In this document: positions 12,366 through 23,997 of the stretch, piece after piece | Numbering within the stretch: position 1 is the first letter of the stretch | How the letters are laid out: each line of letters starts with the position of its first letter | NCBI RefSeq assembly: GCF_022682495.2 | Contig: NC_071391.1 | Span: forward strand, 114,931,195 to 114,995,194 | Origin: Desmodus rotundus | Lineage: Eukaryota > Chordata > Mammalia > Chiroptera > Phyllostomidae | Length of the DNA: 64,000 bases | Reading direction: 5' to 3' | The notes under the pieces: model-generated | The model's input: the letters and a program-made list of their open reading frames with translations, nothing else | Told to the model about the DNA's origin: nothing | The model's database searches: none | Made by a program: the position numbers and the translations under genes

Positions 12366-12775
12366 GAGTTTATGAGATTAACTAGGACCTTGTCAGAGAG
12401 TATAACATGGAGACTTAATACAGAGGGGACCGGGAGATTTCAGGAAGGTATCCCTGAGGTGACGGCATTTTTTTAAGCTGAGACCTGAATGATGGTAGGT
12501 AAAACTTTCCTCAGTACAGCAGGGAGTCCAGACTGTTCCAGGTGGAGGGAAGAGCGTGGGCTGTCTCTAAGGCAGGACCTTCTGGTGAAGAAGAATACAA
12601 GAAGCCTGTCTGCCTTAGGCATGGTGAGACCGTGAAACCACCTAAGGCCAAAAACGGTGTGAGCTGGAAGGTTCAGGTTACACAAAAACTTCCTCATGGG
12701 AAGAATCTTGTGTTTTATCCCAAGTGCAATGGGAAGCCTCTGGGGAAAAAATGAACAGGGGAATTGCATGTTTCT

Positions 12776-13360
12776 CCTTTTATTTTGAGTTGTTCACTCT
12801 GATTCTTGTGAGCTTAAAATACTGTTCTTAGTTGCTTAGTTCACATAATTGTTATCCAAATGAATTGTATTTTTATTTCAATAAAATAAAAGAAACCATA
12901 TTTTTTTGATCCTTGGAATCACACTGAAATAATTTAAACATAAGGCACAAAATTAAAAACTATCAAAATAAAGCTGTAAAATAAAATTAATAGTTTAATT
13001 AAAAATACAAATTATTAGAATCGATTCAATTACTGCTCTCTAAAACAGGATATGGTAACTAACTGTGGAAAAAATTGAAAATATTATCCAAAAAGGTATC
13101 AGGAAAATTGCAGTTTAGAAGAAAGTGTGAAGGGAGATTTTTCTTCAACTTTCAAAAAATAGTTCCGATATTATTTAACACACATATAGAAGACTGCTCA
13201 AAGCCCAGACTCGGTTCTGAAAGTCACCTAAGCCTGATGGAAAGCCCTGAAGAACGTTACACACACAGAGCAGACCTGCCTCGATTGTTACACGGATGTG
13301 AAACTCTAATGTACGTCACTGGAAGAGTTCAAATGTGTGGGACCAGAAGAAAACTAGACG
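12776..13360. other. Unassigned AT-rich sequence
   Basis: No gene recognised. A 115-codon frame at 13075-13422 runs into a LINE-1 3' UTR and has no recognisable domain, so I treat it as chance. Confidence 0.4.
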
Positions 13361-13480
13361 TTGGGGGTCGAACACAACAAAATAGAGTATACAGATATCA
13401 AATTATGATGCTCTACACCTGAAATTTATATAAGGTTATTAACCAATGTTACCTCAATAAACTTAATTTTTAAAAGGTAG
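13361..13480 (+). mobile_element. LINE-1 3' UTR fragment
   Basis: The last ~120 bp of a LINE-1: 'acacctgaaatttatataag' (13415-13434), then 'ttattaaccaatgttacctc' (13436-13455) and an A-rich end. No coding part remains. Confidence 0.75.
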
Positions 13481-14009
13481 ATTTGTAAAAGAACTTGACC
13501 AGAAGAGTATGGCAATGAATCCCCTTAATTTAACAGCTGAAAATCCATAACTGCCTCACATGTTGTCAGCACGCAACTTGTTAAGGAGAAACAAATAAGC
13601 AACTACATGGCTTCCCCAAAAGTCACTTAACACATTTTAATATCTTTTCAGAAGAAAGAAAATAGAAAGTATTTATAAACTGACAAAAGAAGCATACTTA
13701 TTGAGATGATAAAGAATATTTATGTTAAGTCAAAATTCAGCATTACTATTAATAATAAAACACCCAGAAGAAAAATAAAGGGGGTGTGGAAAGAGCGATG
13801 TTACAGTCATTGGTACCTTTGGGCTATAAAATACAATATGTGTGTATCCGACATAACTAAAACTGTGTGAAACTTCCCCAGCAAAACTAATCTGATAAAC
13901 AGAACAGACAGAAAATCCAAAGATAAATAGATATTACTATTGAATAATACAAATTATATTTTGAATCAATAAGGAAAGGGTAATTAATAAGTCATTTATT
14001 TTCACTTCA
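13481..14009. other. Unassigned AT-rich sequence
   Basis: Nothing recognised. Confidence 0.4.
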
Positions 14010-15010
14010 ATTAAATAAGGGATTAATTTCCAAAATATATAAGAAACTCCTTCAATTTAATAGCACAAAAACAAATAACCCAATTTAAAAATGGACTAAG
14101 GACTTGAACAGATTTCTCCAAAGACGACATACAAATGACCAACAGGTATATAAAAAGATTTCCAACATAATATCATCAAGGAAATGCAAATCAAAACTAC
14201 ATAAAATATCACCTCACACCAATTAGAATGGCTATTGTTTAAAAAAGACAATTATTGGGAAGTTTGTTGAGAAATTAATGCCCTTGTAAGAATTAAAATG
14301 GTGTAACAGCTACGGAAAACAATATGGAGATTCTTCAAAAATTAAAAACAGAAATATATTACCCAGCAATCTTATTTCTGAATATATATTCAAAAGAATT
14401 GAAATCAGGGTCTCCTGACTTCCATGTTCATTGTAGCACTGTTCACAGCAGTCAAATGGGGAAGCAACTCAAGTGTCCATTAGATAGATGTATAAGGAAA
14501 ATGTACTATACACACACAATGGGATAGTATTCACCTTAAAAAAAATTCTGCCACTTGTGATAGCATGGATGAACCTGGAGGACGTTATGCTTAGTGAAAT
14601 AAGTCAGTACGGAAGGACATGATCCCACGTATCTGACGTGTCTATAGTAATCGAACTCATAGAAGCAGAGGATAGAATAGTGATTTCCAGGGGCTTGACG
14701 GTGGGCAAAATGGGTAGAAAGTTTCAGTTATACGAGATGAGTAAGTTCTGGAGACCTACTGTACAATACAGTGCACGTAGTTAACGCTATGGAATTGTGC
14801 ACTTTGCCATTTAAGAGGGAGGACGTCTTGTTAACTGTTCTTGCCACACACAAAAAAGAATGAGCAAATTCTGGGAGGTGTGAGATATGTCTATTACCTT
14901 GACTGTGATGGTGATATTATGGCTGTTTGCCTATGTCCAAACTCTCACCCTTAAACATGTGCAGTCCTTTGTGTATCAATTACACCTCAGTAAAGTTATT
15001 TTCAGAGTAA
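14010..15010 (+). mobile_element. Older LINE-1, 3' kilobase
   Basis: The 3' end of ORF2 is readable on the plus strand: 'caaagacgacatacaaatga' (14119-14138), 'cctcacaccaattagaatgg' (14212-14231), 'atgcttagtgaaataagtca' (14587-14606). It continues into a long 3' UTR, ending with 'tcaattacacctcagtaaag' (14976-14995). Divergence and many stops are higher than in the 2003-3035 copy, so this is an older mammalian subfamily. No target duplication found. Confidence 0.85.
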
Positions 15011-15090
15011 AATTTCGGTAAATGCTGGTTTATATTACAGCTTTAACAAAAAGTTGTTTTTGCAATTTAAAAAACAGACATCCCACATTC

Positions 15091-15110
15091 TGTCTGTGTG
15101 TGTGTGTGTG
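15091..15110. repeat. (TG)n microsatellite
   Basis: A short TG run, interrupted only at its start. Confidence 0.9.
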
Positions 15111-15549
15111 TTCGCACGCGCCGGCATCTGTGTGCGTCTCTGTGATGACAACGTTTGCGGACAATCTTACAACCTCAGTCATTTCACCACATAAACTACG
15201 TTCACATGGTGCTGAGTGGTTTTAATTATCCCACCATTTAATTCATTACCTGTCAAAAGCTGAGATTTCAAATAGGATATTTAGAATAATTTACATATTT
15301 CAGCACTTTTCATACATTTTTCTTACCTACTTACCAGGCAACTTAAGTGAATATTCTTTGTCCAGAAATAGAATTCAAGTAAATTATGCATAAAAATGAA
15401 GGAAAAAACCAATTGTAACTTCTCTGGTCTTTTCTAGAATTTTTTCTGCGATCGTAAGTAACGTCTACCTACCACTTTGACTACACATATCTTCCTAACA
15501 GAATTATAGTAGAAACACTTAGGGCTAGTGTGCTTTCTCATTCTCAGAA

Positions 15550-15572
15550 ACACACACACACACACACACACA
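15550..15572. repeat. (CA)n microsatellite
   Basis: About eleven CA units. Confidence 0.95.
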
Positions 15573-16347
15573 ATTTCAAAACCATATATTCCCCTCTTGA
15601 TTCTTAGGTCCCTTGGGCAGTGGTTAACAGAGCTGAGTTTATCCTTCATGCTGAGATGAATAATGCATGGCAGTAAAACACCAGTCAGCCAGCACAATCA
15701 TTGAAAGCAGACGACTGATCAGCTTTGACTGATGGGAGCCCTGTGAACATAACACACATGGAGGGATCTCTTGTCAGCACAGCTCCATTGGCCTCGGCTC
15801 CAGGTTATTATTGCTTCTAAAACGGAAGTCTGAAGTATGTACTTTAGCTGTAACTTTACCTCTCACGTCCTCATGCTGACATGCAGCTGCTATTATTCAC
15901 TTATAACAAAGAGCCAAAAAATTGGTTGGGCTTCCTCATATCTATTTTTGTTAGCATTAGAAAAGTTTAAATAAGTACAATAATCCCAAGTCACCAAAAG
16001 TTAGTATTATTTTACCCACAGCAATTCATTATTTCTGCCAATTGTTTAACTTCTTAAAATAGAGTTTATTTCATATTTTCTACTGTTTTCTCTAACTGAA
16101 ACCCATACCCCATTTTCACCTTTTAAAACATGTTTAATTAATGATCTTTTCCTCCAAATGACATATTTAAAAGTATTCAAATCCTACAGCAAATTTCTGT
16201 TCTGACCATTTTCCAGATAGGCCCAGATTCGTTCATGACTCCCTGAATTTGTTGAATATTCTCCTTAATATCGCACATCTTCTGATTTCTATTTCTTTCC
16301 ATTTTTGGAATAAAATAGCTTATTTTTATCATCATTCTCTCAATATA

Positions 16348-16557
16348 CAGGGTCCAGCAGAAATAACACCCTTTTTTATTACATAAAAATCTTTTATTAC
16401 AAAATCATAGGCATGTAATTCTGTAACATAACAACATCATACTCAAACACACCATATGACATTTTAGGCGAATGTTCAAATTGCTGCCCATCTCGTGTGA
16501 GACATTCACGTGCCCTCCCAACCACACTCAAGTAGGCATTACTTCTGCTGCACCCTG
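16348..16557. mobile_element. Mariner-type non-autonomous element, family B (210 bp)
   Basis: The left end cagggtccagcagaaataac and the reverse complement of the right end, cagggtgcagcagaagtaat, form terminal inverted repeats with three differences in 20. TA dinucleotides flank it (16346-16347 and 16558-16559). The ends differ from family A, so this is a distinct mariner lineage. It has no transposase frame. Confidence 0.88.
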
Positions 16558-16639
16558 TACATCCCACCACGACTTACTTTAATTAAAATAATTGTGGAAA
16601 ATATTGGTTGAAAAACATATATGTGCCATGTACATTATG

Positions 16640-16800
16640 TTAAGCCTTCCTACTATTTCATTTTGTTAAATTTTCACAATAATTTTATATGAGAGACACT
16701 AGTATTATTTTCACTTTATTGATGAGAAAACTTAATCTTTATGCCACAAGCGTAGCTTGCTTGAGATCATATAACAAGGCAGACACAAAACCAGGGTCTA
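16640..16800 (-). mobile_element. MIR SINE fragment
   Basis: Antisense MIR pattern: 'ttcactttattgatgagaaa' (16710-16729), then an 'agcttgcttgagatcatat' segment and 'gacacaaaaccagggtctag' (16782-16801). Strongly diverged. Confidence 0.6.
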
Positions 16801-16879
16801 GATGCAGGGCTGTTTAATTCCAAAACTCACTCTAAGTGCCATGTATAACTGCTTCCTAACAATGCCACTGGGGAAGAAA

Positions 16880-17372
16880 ACAGAATCTGGACCTACTGGC
16901 TTGCCTCTAACAAATATCATATGGCAAAAGCGAGAGGATGTTATTCCAAAGGTTAGGTTGCAAAGACTGGCTTCTGCCTCATTTGTTCTCCTTCACCCCC
17001 TCACTGGATTGCTCTTACTGAAGCCAGCTGCCATTTGGGGAGCTGCCCTAAGGAGTGGCCCGTGGGCAAGGGACTGGGGGAGGACTCCAGCCAATAGTAA
17101 GAAATTGAAGCCCTCAGTCCAGCAGTCCACGGAGAATAAATCCTGTCAGCAACCATGTGAGTAACTTGGAAGTGAATCATCCCCTAGTTGAGCCTTCAGA
17201 TGAGGTCACAGCCCAAGTTCACAGCTTCATTACAACCTTAACAGACCTGGACCTTGACCTTGAAGCACCCAGCTAAGCCATACTCAGATTCTAGACCACA
17301 AAAACTATGAGATAATTTTTTTTGTCACAAAGTTTTCAGGTAATTTGTTACACAGAAACATAATATACCAAG
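16880..17372 (+). mobile_element. MaLR/ERVL-type LTR
   Basis: Typical order for this LTR class: the 'accatgtgagtaacttggaa' segment (17152-17171), 'agttgagccttcagatgagg' (17187-17206), 'cttgaagcacccagctaagc' (17259-17278) and a final 'ggtaatttgttacacagaaa' (17339-17358). The 120-codon frame at 16802-17164 lies mostly inside it and is not a gene. The left edge is uncertain. Confidence 0.7.
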
Positions 17373-17424
17373 TAGGAGAAAACTATGATATGGGGAAATA
17401 AAATCTTCCTTCACAGTCAGAGGA

Positions 17425-17576
17425 AATACAAACTTGTGCAGTCATTCTGGAGTATAATGTGGCAATGCTTAATAAACACATGAATTACATGCTATGATTC
17501 AGCAATTTCACTCCTGGGTATATGCCCTGAGAAACTGTCACATTGAGAAAAGGTAATATGTAGGGATGATATACAG
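17425..17576 (+). mobile_element. LINE-1 fragment, part 1 (interrupted)
   Basis: ORF2-like sequence with 'cagcaatttcactcctgggt' (17500-17519). It stops at a hAT insertion and resumes at 17848 with 'tttgtggcagcaagaagttg' (17853-17872). Confidence 0.75.
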
Positions 17577-17839
17577 CAGCGATTTTCAACCAGTGTGCAG
17601 CAAAAATTTTTTAAACATACAATATCTGAGTATTTAGTCAGGGACACAGACCTCTTTTCCCTTAAACGGTCAAATAAAAAACTGACAATGGTCAATGCAA
17701 CAATAGTGTCCAGTATGAATGAATTAAAATTACACCTGTTTTTTCATCAGATCAGCAAAAAATACATTTTTTGGTGCACCACAGCTTTTCAGTAATTAGT
17801 TTATGTGTGCCGTGAGATGAAAAAGGTTGAAAATCGGTA
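17577..17839. mobile_element. hAT-type MITE inserted in LINE-1
   Basis: Terminal inverted repeats cagcgattttcaacc (left) and taccgattttcaacc (right end, reverse complement). Octamers flank it, atatacag (17569-17576) and atatagag (17840-17847), matching at seven of eight positions as expected for hAT. The 263-bp body has no transposase; the two overlapping short frames inside are chance. It splits a LINE-1 and is therefore younger than it. Confidence 0.88.
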
Positions 17840-17847
17840 ATATAGAG

Positions 17848-18026
17848 GGTTATTTGTGGCAGCAAGAAGTTGGGAGTGGCCTAGATGCCCATCCTTTGGG
17901 CCATAAATAAGTAAGGAGGGATGCCTACTGTATAATATTATGCAGTTGATCTAAGCAATGATACAGCAAAGTGGACAGAATGTGGAGTGAAAATAGTCGG
18001 GAAAAAAAGACATGAAATGTATAATA
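17848..18026 (+). mobile_element. LINE-1 fragment, part 2 (interrupted)
   Basis: Continuation of the same L1 after the hAT insertion, including 'gtggcctagatgcccatcct' (17876-17895). It is interrupted again at 18027. Confidence 0.7.
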
Positions 18027-18598
18027 TGGTATGTCCTCACTTAACAGCATTGATAGGTTCTTGGAAATTGACTTTAAATGAAACAACATGTAAGAAACCA
18101 ATTTCACTATAGGGTAATCGACATAAACAAGGTTAAGTTGCTATGGCATCATTCTGGTCACAAAAACAATACCAAACTTCTAAACAAAACACAAAACACA
18201 AAATTAAACATTGAAATTAATGTGAGCTATACATACATTTAAGAAAGGTAAATACAAACAAGTAAGTGCACTCTTTTCCAACCCGCTGATTTCATTTCAG
18301 GGCGGCAGGGGGCGGGAGTAGCTCAGAACACTGGCGGGGACCCACGCCGGACAGGACACCCTTCCATCACAGGGCCACTCACGCACACCCACGCTCACTC
18401 AGACTGGGACGGTGTAGATACATACGTCAATTTACCTCGCATGCACAGGTTTGAGATCCCAGAGAAAGTCCACACAGACATGGGGAGAATGTGCAAACTC
18501 AGCCCAAATGGGAACCTGGCCAGGAATCTATTATTTTTTTCTCATCAACATTGTAATGAAACAACATTGACCAAGATGATGTTATTTGAGGACCTGTT
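18027..18598. mobile_element. Non-autonomous DNA transposon with GC-rich core (hAT-like)
   Basis: A 572-bp block is flanked by an exact 8-bp repeat, gtataata, at 18019-18026 and 18599-18606. The ends are imperfect inverted repeats: 'gtcctcacttaac' near the left end against 'gtcctcaaataac' reading in from the right end. The middle (about 18290-18370) is GC-rich with CpGs, unlike the AT-rich arms. The target size suggests the hAT superfamily. It inserted into LINE-1 sequence. I recall similar old mammalian elements but cannot name the family. Confidence 0.75.
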
Positions 18599-18606
18599 GT
18601 ATAATA

Positions 18607-18700
18607 CTATTTAGAGAGAATTAAAATATTTGCTACATAGCAATATAGTTTTCAAGGACGCATAACTATCCTCGTGCATGCATCAAATACATTAGAGTAG
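18607..18700 (+). mobile_element. LINE-1 fragment, part 3
   Basis: Low-complexity AT-rich sequence continuing the L1 after the second insertion; the join 'catgaaatgtataata' + 'ctatttagag' reads as normal old L1 3' sequence. The right edge is uncertain. Confidence 0.5.
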
Positions 18701-19124
18701 GAGGCTTTTTATAGGCGTGTGTGGTAAGGACATGAAATAAGAGAGGCACACTGTAAAACCAAATTGTAACGGTGTGCTACTAAGTATGGGATAAGCTTCA
18801 TTCAGCTGTTTTTAAAATATCAACAAACAAGCAAAAAAAGGTATGTTAGACCTTCTTTTGCTGAGTTTTCATCAAAATTCAGTTCAGGAGTCCTTTCTGG
18901 TACACCACATCATCACCCTCTCTAGTAAATTGTGGGACTAGAGTTCATTCAGGGAACAGAGGTACATTTTTTTTAGAGGAACAACTTCACTGAAAGGTTC
19001 TTTTAATCTGAAGTTTCATTTGAAGGAAATGATAAGTTTTTCCAATGTCAAAAGTACCAGCTACTAGGTGAAAATAAATTGGGGTGAATTAGTGAAATTA
19101 TGGTATGACTGTTCACTCTCCACA
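18701..19124. other. Unassigned sequence
   Basis: Nothing recognised. Confidence 0.4.
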
Positions 19125-19333
19125 TAAGAATGTCCAACCTGTGGCCCAGGGGCTACACGTGGCTTAGGATGCCTATGAATGCAGCCCAACACAAAAATGT
19201 AAATGTACTTAAAACCCCCCCTTTTTTTTTTGCTCATTGATTTTTGTTAGTGTTTGTGTATTTAATGTGTGGCCCAAGACAATTCCTCTTCTTCCAGTGT
19301 GGCCCAGAGACGCCAAAAGATTGGACACCCCTG
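19125..19333 (-). mobile_element. hAT-type MITE
   Basis: The right end reads, on the minus strand, caggggtgtccaatcttttg, a typical hAT MITE terminus. The left end has the decayed counterpart 'tgtccaacctgtggcccagg' (19131-19150). The internal 'gtggccc' motifs (19140 and 19269-19275) fit the same family. No convincing 8-bp duplication remains. The short frame over it is not a gene. Confidence 0.75.
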
Positions 19334-20355
19334 CGTGAGTTCTCAGCATGTGGAAGCTTGGGGAACGACAGGCTTCTCAAGTGATACAGCATATTCCAGG
19401 TTGGTCAGCCCAACTCAGTATTCATTAAATAATTATTTGTACAGTACTTTTTTCCTCAGATACTTGAGGAAACATGACTGATATGATAAATGCAATCACC
19501 ACTTACAGTAACGTATTTTAATTTTTGTATTGGAAAATCAAGAGATATTGATATAATTATAAGAGAGTATAAGAGAGAACTAATAGATAATGAATTGCAA
19601 AATTTCATCAAATGTGAGGAAAAAATTATTACCCCCATGCAAAAATACCCCTCTGAAGATTAAAGAGAACTGGTTCATAGTAAGGAGGTCAGTATTCCCA
19701 TTTCATGGCTCTGCAACACTTTTCAGATGCCATAACTAAACGGAGAGGAGCAAGAGCTACGTAAAATCTCTGTGTGACCACCTTACAGCAGGAAATTCTA
19801 ACTTAATTCTCAGCTTTAACCATTAGACAGAACTTCTTTTATCAACTGCACTTTCTCCAGAGCTTATTTTGTCAAAAATAAGAAGTCCTTTGGCCAGTGA
19901 GTGGCTTTGAATAGAGCAGAAAGAAATAATTCTGTGCAATCAGATCAAAAAAGACTGTCATTGAGTAGTAATATCCTGTTGGAAGATTTGGTTTTTTCAG
20001 ACAAAGGGTTTTAAAGACTCATCGTGTATGTGTTTCTTACTATTTTTCTCTCCATCCACTGGCTTAAAGAGTAAGTTATTTCTGACAAACAGCAATTACC
20101 AAGGATTCTAACTGTCTGGGGGATCTTTTCTTTAAAAAAAAAAATGAAAAGAGAACAAGCAAGTAAAATGAGTAGCATTTTGTAAAAACATTAAACCATG
20201 ACATAGATCTTTTTCTGTGGGAATTAATTTAGAAAAAAATGAAATATGGTTCTCCTCTCATCTTGCAGCATAGGCCACAGGATAAATCTTGGAGAGATGT
20301 CCTTTCTCTCTTGGCTGAAGGTAATTTTATGTGATTCCTGATTGAATTTTTTTGT
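19334..20355. other. Unassigned sequence
   Basis: Nothing recognised. Confidence 0.4.
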
Positions 20356-20426
<71 letters not shown>

Positions 20427-20430
20427 GTCT
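20356..20430. repeat. Compound microsatellite (TGTC)n-(TC)n
   Basis: About seven TGTC units followed by about 20 TC units with two interruptions. Repetitive frames on both strands across it are artefacts of the repeat. Confidence 0.95.
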
Positions 20431-21151
20431 CACTCCTTATTATTGTATTGTTAAAATGGACAATGAGAAATCTTCAAGCTTCGGTTAATAAGGCTCGCTG
20501 TTCCAGCCTTAAATGTGATAGAACCACAAGGGCCTCCTCAGAGTTTGGCAGTGTGCTAGCAACACAAGACAAACAAGACTAAGGAAATCTAAGGAGCAAT
20601 ATGTCCGCCTGGACCGACAGGCTCTTCAAAGGGAATGCAAATAAACTGAGAGTAATACCAGATAGAATTGGATTAGCAAAGTCTCCAAATATTTGACTTC
20701 TCTTGAACTTGCGTATATTGAGAAAATGAACTAACTTGATTAATAAACCAGATTTAAACTATGTGATTTCCTGTTCTAGCTATACTGTTCTACAGTGCAG
20801 GGAACATTCATCCACCAAAAGAAGACACTTGGATTATATTCGCTGTAAGTCGAGCAATATCGAACATTCTCGTTACAGTTAGGTGTAGCATTAAACTCTG
20901 CTTGCCTCTTTTTTGTACTGGGGAATACCATCCTTTGGCCATGACCCATGCTAATAATAGAGCTATTTGTATTTCAACACCATAATTTTTGCAACTATAC
21001 AACTATAAATCAAAAAGTCAGAACTGTACTCATCCATAAACTGCTAATGTTTTCTGAATATTTGCATTTTTCTAGAGTGAATATGTGCCATGGAATCATT
21101 GGTGATGTGGTAGAGTCATCAATTAAAAAACACTACCAGCCACTGCCTCCA

Positions 21152-21176
21152 TTGTGTGTGTGTGTGTGTGTGTGTG
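21152..21176. repeat. (TG)n microsatellite
   Basis: About twelve TG units. Confidence 0.95.
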
Positions 21177-21827
21177 GTTTGGTTACATACAACTGAGACA
21201 ATACTTTTTAATCAAGCCAACCCTCTATATTGAGTGTCTATATTTTTCCTCCAAAGAGTATATTTATTGCTGCTGTTGGGTCTTTTTATGTTGGAGAACA
21301 CAAACTTGCAATTTACAAGAGCACTCCCTGAGGTTGAGAGCATAGAAACAAACTCGGACACCTACTTAATAATTTGCTCTTAAATAAATAGCTATGACTT
21401 CAGTTGTGATCTTTTCATTTCTACTGAGTTGCTAATGACTGTGGTAGATTATTAATTCTGAGCTGAATGATTCAGGGTATCATGGCGTGCTGGGGTAAAA
21501 CAGGACAATCTAATGAGGGTATGCTGGTCATTAGGGGGCGTGTGCTGCCAATAAGAATGACCGTGTAAATTAGTTCAGAGAATGACACCTACGAATAAGC
21601 AGGTCTGATAATTATATTGGGATGTACTTACGCTCCCAGGCTAAGTGGGCTATGTTCCAAATGTTCATAAGCAGTTTGGTCACTGGCTGAAAACACAAAA
21701 TGCATTGAAACAATGCCATTAAATAGAGTTTCAAATCTCAGACTCACAAAACCTATTTTACCAATAGTGGCTTAATGACTTTTACATTTATGATAAAAAG
21801 AAACTACAAATGCATAAGAAATAGAAT

Positions 21828-21842
21828 ACACACACACACACA
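21828..21842. repeat. (CA)n microsatellite
   Basis: Seven CA units. Confidence 0.9.
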
Positions 21843-23029
21843 TTCCCAATCCACATTCTGGAATGAACTTGCAGAAACCATAAACTTGTGCATGAACTCT
21901 TCTGGTCTTCTGCAGAAAGAGAAATGGAAGATAAATTTTAGGGAGCAAGCCTCCCACACAGCAACAACCGATGCTATAAAAAAGCCCAAAAGCGATGGTC
22001 CCCAACACTGTCTCTGTCCAGAAACCTGTTAGACCTCTGCCCCTCTCCTACTGACCCAGGGGAGAATCTCTGACATGAATCTCAACCCAACCCGTCGTCT
22101 TCTAGAGTCTAGGGTGAGGGAGGGATTAAATGTGGTGTGTCGTGTGGGTTAAACTGGGGAGGGGGGGATAATTCATCACTTGGCCTCAGTCACATCTCCT
22201 TATTCCTAAAGTCAAACAATTATTTGAGGTATCAGTTACTCTCCCTAAAGGGGTTCACCTGTATCAGAAAAGAAGGATTAAGCTCGTGCCACGACGATTA
22301 CTGCCCCTACTCTCCCTTGTTGCATAACTTCCCAAGTCCCCACAAGAATGTCCTAGCACACAGAAGACTTAGTGATGACCAGTTTCTTCATTTCACCCTC
22401 CCCACACACTTTCGATGGGAAAATGGACCATAAATAAGGTTTCTACTCCATCTGACACTGTGTTTTTATGCTATAAAGGAATTCATTGTGCAATCCTACA
22501 AGTTACTTATACAGAAAAGGCCGATCCCCCTGACTTTAAATTATCATAGACATTAAAGCTTTGTGCGCGATCATATTGATACCTGGTATGGAAATTGAGG
22601 ACACCTTAAAAAAATGAGAACTGCACTTAAAAGTTTGTTCTGCATTCTCTTTTGAATTCTGAATTGGCTTCATCCTTTTTTAAAAGCCTTTTCCTTTTTG
22701 GGATATGTCGATAATAATAGTTACCATAGGTGTTACAAATTAGCAGATGAGAGAAAGGAGTCAAAGCCACTGCCTAAGATTGCTTCACTGCCTTTACTGG
22801 AGGGGTGCCCCCAAGGTAAAGAAAAACAGTAACAGAAAAGATAGAAAAAATATACCTAATCTCCTTGTCAACTGGACCTTTGTAATTTCTAATGATATTC
22901 ACTAAGAGAAAGAGACTTGATCTACACAATGCTATTAGCAGGATGGCTGTCTGTGGTTAAAGGGTTGCTTATAAAAAGAAACCCATGTATCAATAACACA
23001 TTTTTGAGTCACAACTCCCTTAAGAATGT

Positions 23030-23168
23030 CACCTTAGCAGGTAGTTACTAGACTTACCTTTGTGATACCTTTGTAAGGTATATAAATGTTGAATCACTAT
23101 GTTGCACACCTGAAACTAATATAATATTGTATGTTAACTATAATTTAATTAATTAATTAATTTTTGAA
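23030..23168 (+). mobile_element. Old LINE-1 3' end
   Basis: The segment 'aatcactatgttgcacacct' (23092-23111), followed by 'gaaactaatataatattgta' (23112-23131) and an (AATT)-rich tail, is the well-known 3' terminus of older mammalian L1 families. No coding part remains. Confidence 0.8.
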
Positions 23169-23912
23169 AGAATGTCACAGCTGTACAATAGCTGAAGCAA
23201 TGTTTTGTCATTTAAATAGTGCCTAATTGTGTCAGAACCCCACAAAATCTCCCTTGGAGACATTATCTTTCATTCCAGACAACGAGAGTATGGTCAAGTG
23301 CAGGGAGCTGCCCTTGATGTCTCAGACCTCTCTTTGCTTTGTATCTCCTGCTCTTTTATATACTTGAAGTTATTGGCAGAGTTTGATGCAGGGTTGATCC
23401 CTTGTTCTTAGCAGTTGTCTGATTTGATTACCTGATTTTGCATATTACTTGCCAAGCCATAAACTCAGATGTGCAAGAATATAAGTCCCTTGATTTTCTT
23501 TTACTCGACATATAATTTGAGCCCCTTACTGGTTTAGCAAGAAACTAATCTTTAACCTCAGTCTTTCCAGAGCCTCTCTCTTCACTTCTTCTCTAGGATT
23601 CATTGAATTTCTGAGTTTAGGAGAAATAACAAGGTGTTGAAGGATTAAGCAGGGATGAGAAATTAGTGTCACCTCATAACTTTATAATAACTTTCTTTAT
23701 TCCTCTCTGCACTGCCTCCTAAGACTTCTGCTGCTTCCACACTACTCTTCAGGCCTTGATCCCACATCTGTAGACTCATGGTGTAGCCACTTCTCCTCAG
23801 GATTTTGCCATTTTCTTCTCTCAGACCCACATCCTTTTTTTTCTCATAACCTCCATTTCTTGTCCAAATGCAGGAACTACTTTTTTTATTCTAGAGATAA
23901 TCTCTCTCCCAG
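23169..23912. other. Unassigned sequence
   Basis: No gene recognised; pyrimidine-rich toward the right. Confidence 0.4.
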
Positions 23913-23971
23913 TATCTATCTATCTATCTATCTTTCTATCTATCTATCTATCTATCTATCATCTATCATCT
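23913..23971. repeat. (TATC)n microsatellite
   Basis: About twelve TATC units with one TTTC interruption, then two ATC-shifted units. Confidence 0.95.
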
Positions 23972-23997
23972 AATCTCTCTCTTGCATAAAGAGAAAC

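Larger units (their letters stand above)
11945..12775 (+). repeat. Ancient interspersed repeat split by a MIR
   Basis: The left part (11950-12180) has 'cttgctttcatgaagttcat' (12022-12041), and the right part (12375-12775) has 'gctgagacctgaatgatgg' and 'gaagcctctgggg' motifs. This order matches an old mammalian repeat often seen in non-coding DNA; I cannot name its family with confidence. A MIR lies in the middle. Related stretches occur near 49940, 54380, 56560 and 57540. Short reading frames inside it are not genes. Confidence 0.55.
15011..16347. other. Unassigned sequence with two dinucleotide tracts
   Basis: No gene recognised. It holds a (TG)n tract at 15091-15110 and a (CA)n tract at 15550-15572. 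Confidence 0.4.
20431..23029. other. Unassigned sequence with dinucleotide tracts
   Basis: No gene recognised. It contains a (TG)n tract at 21152-21176 and a (CA)n tract at 21828-21842. Short frames here lack any family resemblance. Confidence 0.4.

Noticed and set aside
18290..18370. GC-rich patch considered as a CpG island or promoter
   Set aside because: It is too short and lies inside a DNA transposon bounded by an 8-bp duplication.
20224..20582. Arg/Glu-rich and Leu/Ser-rich frames on opposite strands
   Set aside because: They are translations of the TGTC/TC microsatellite.
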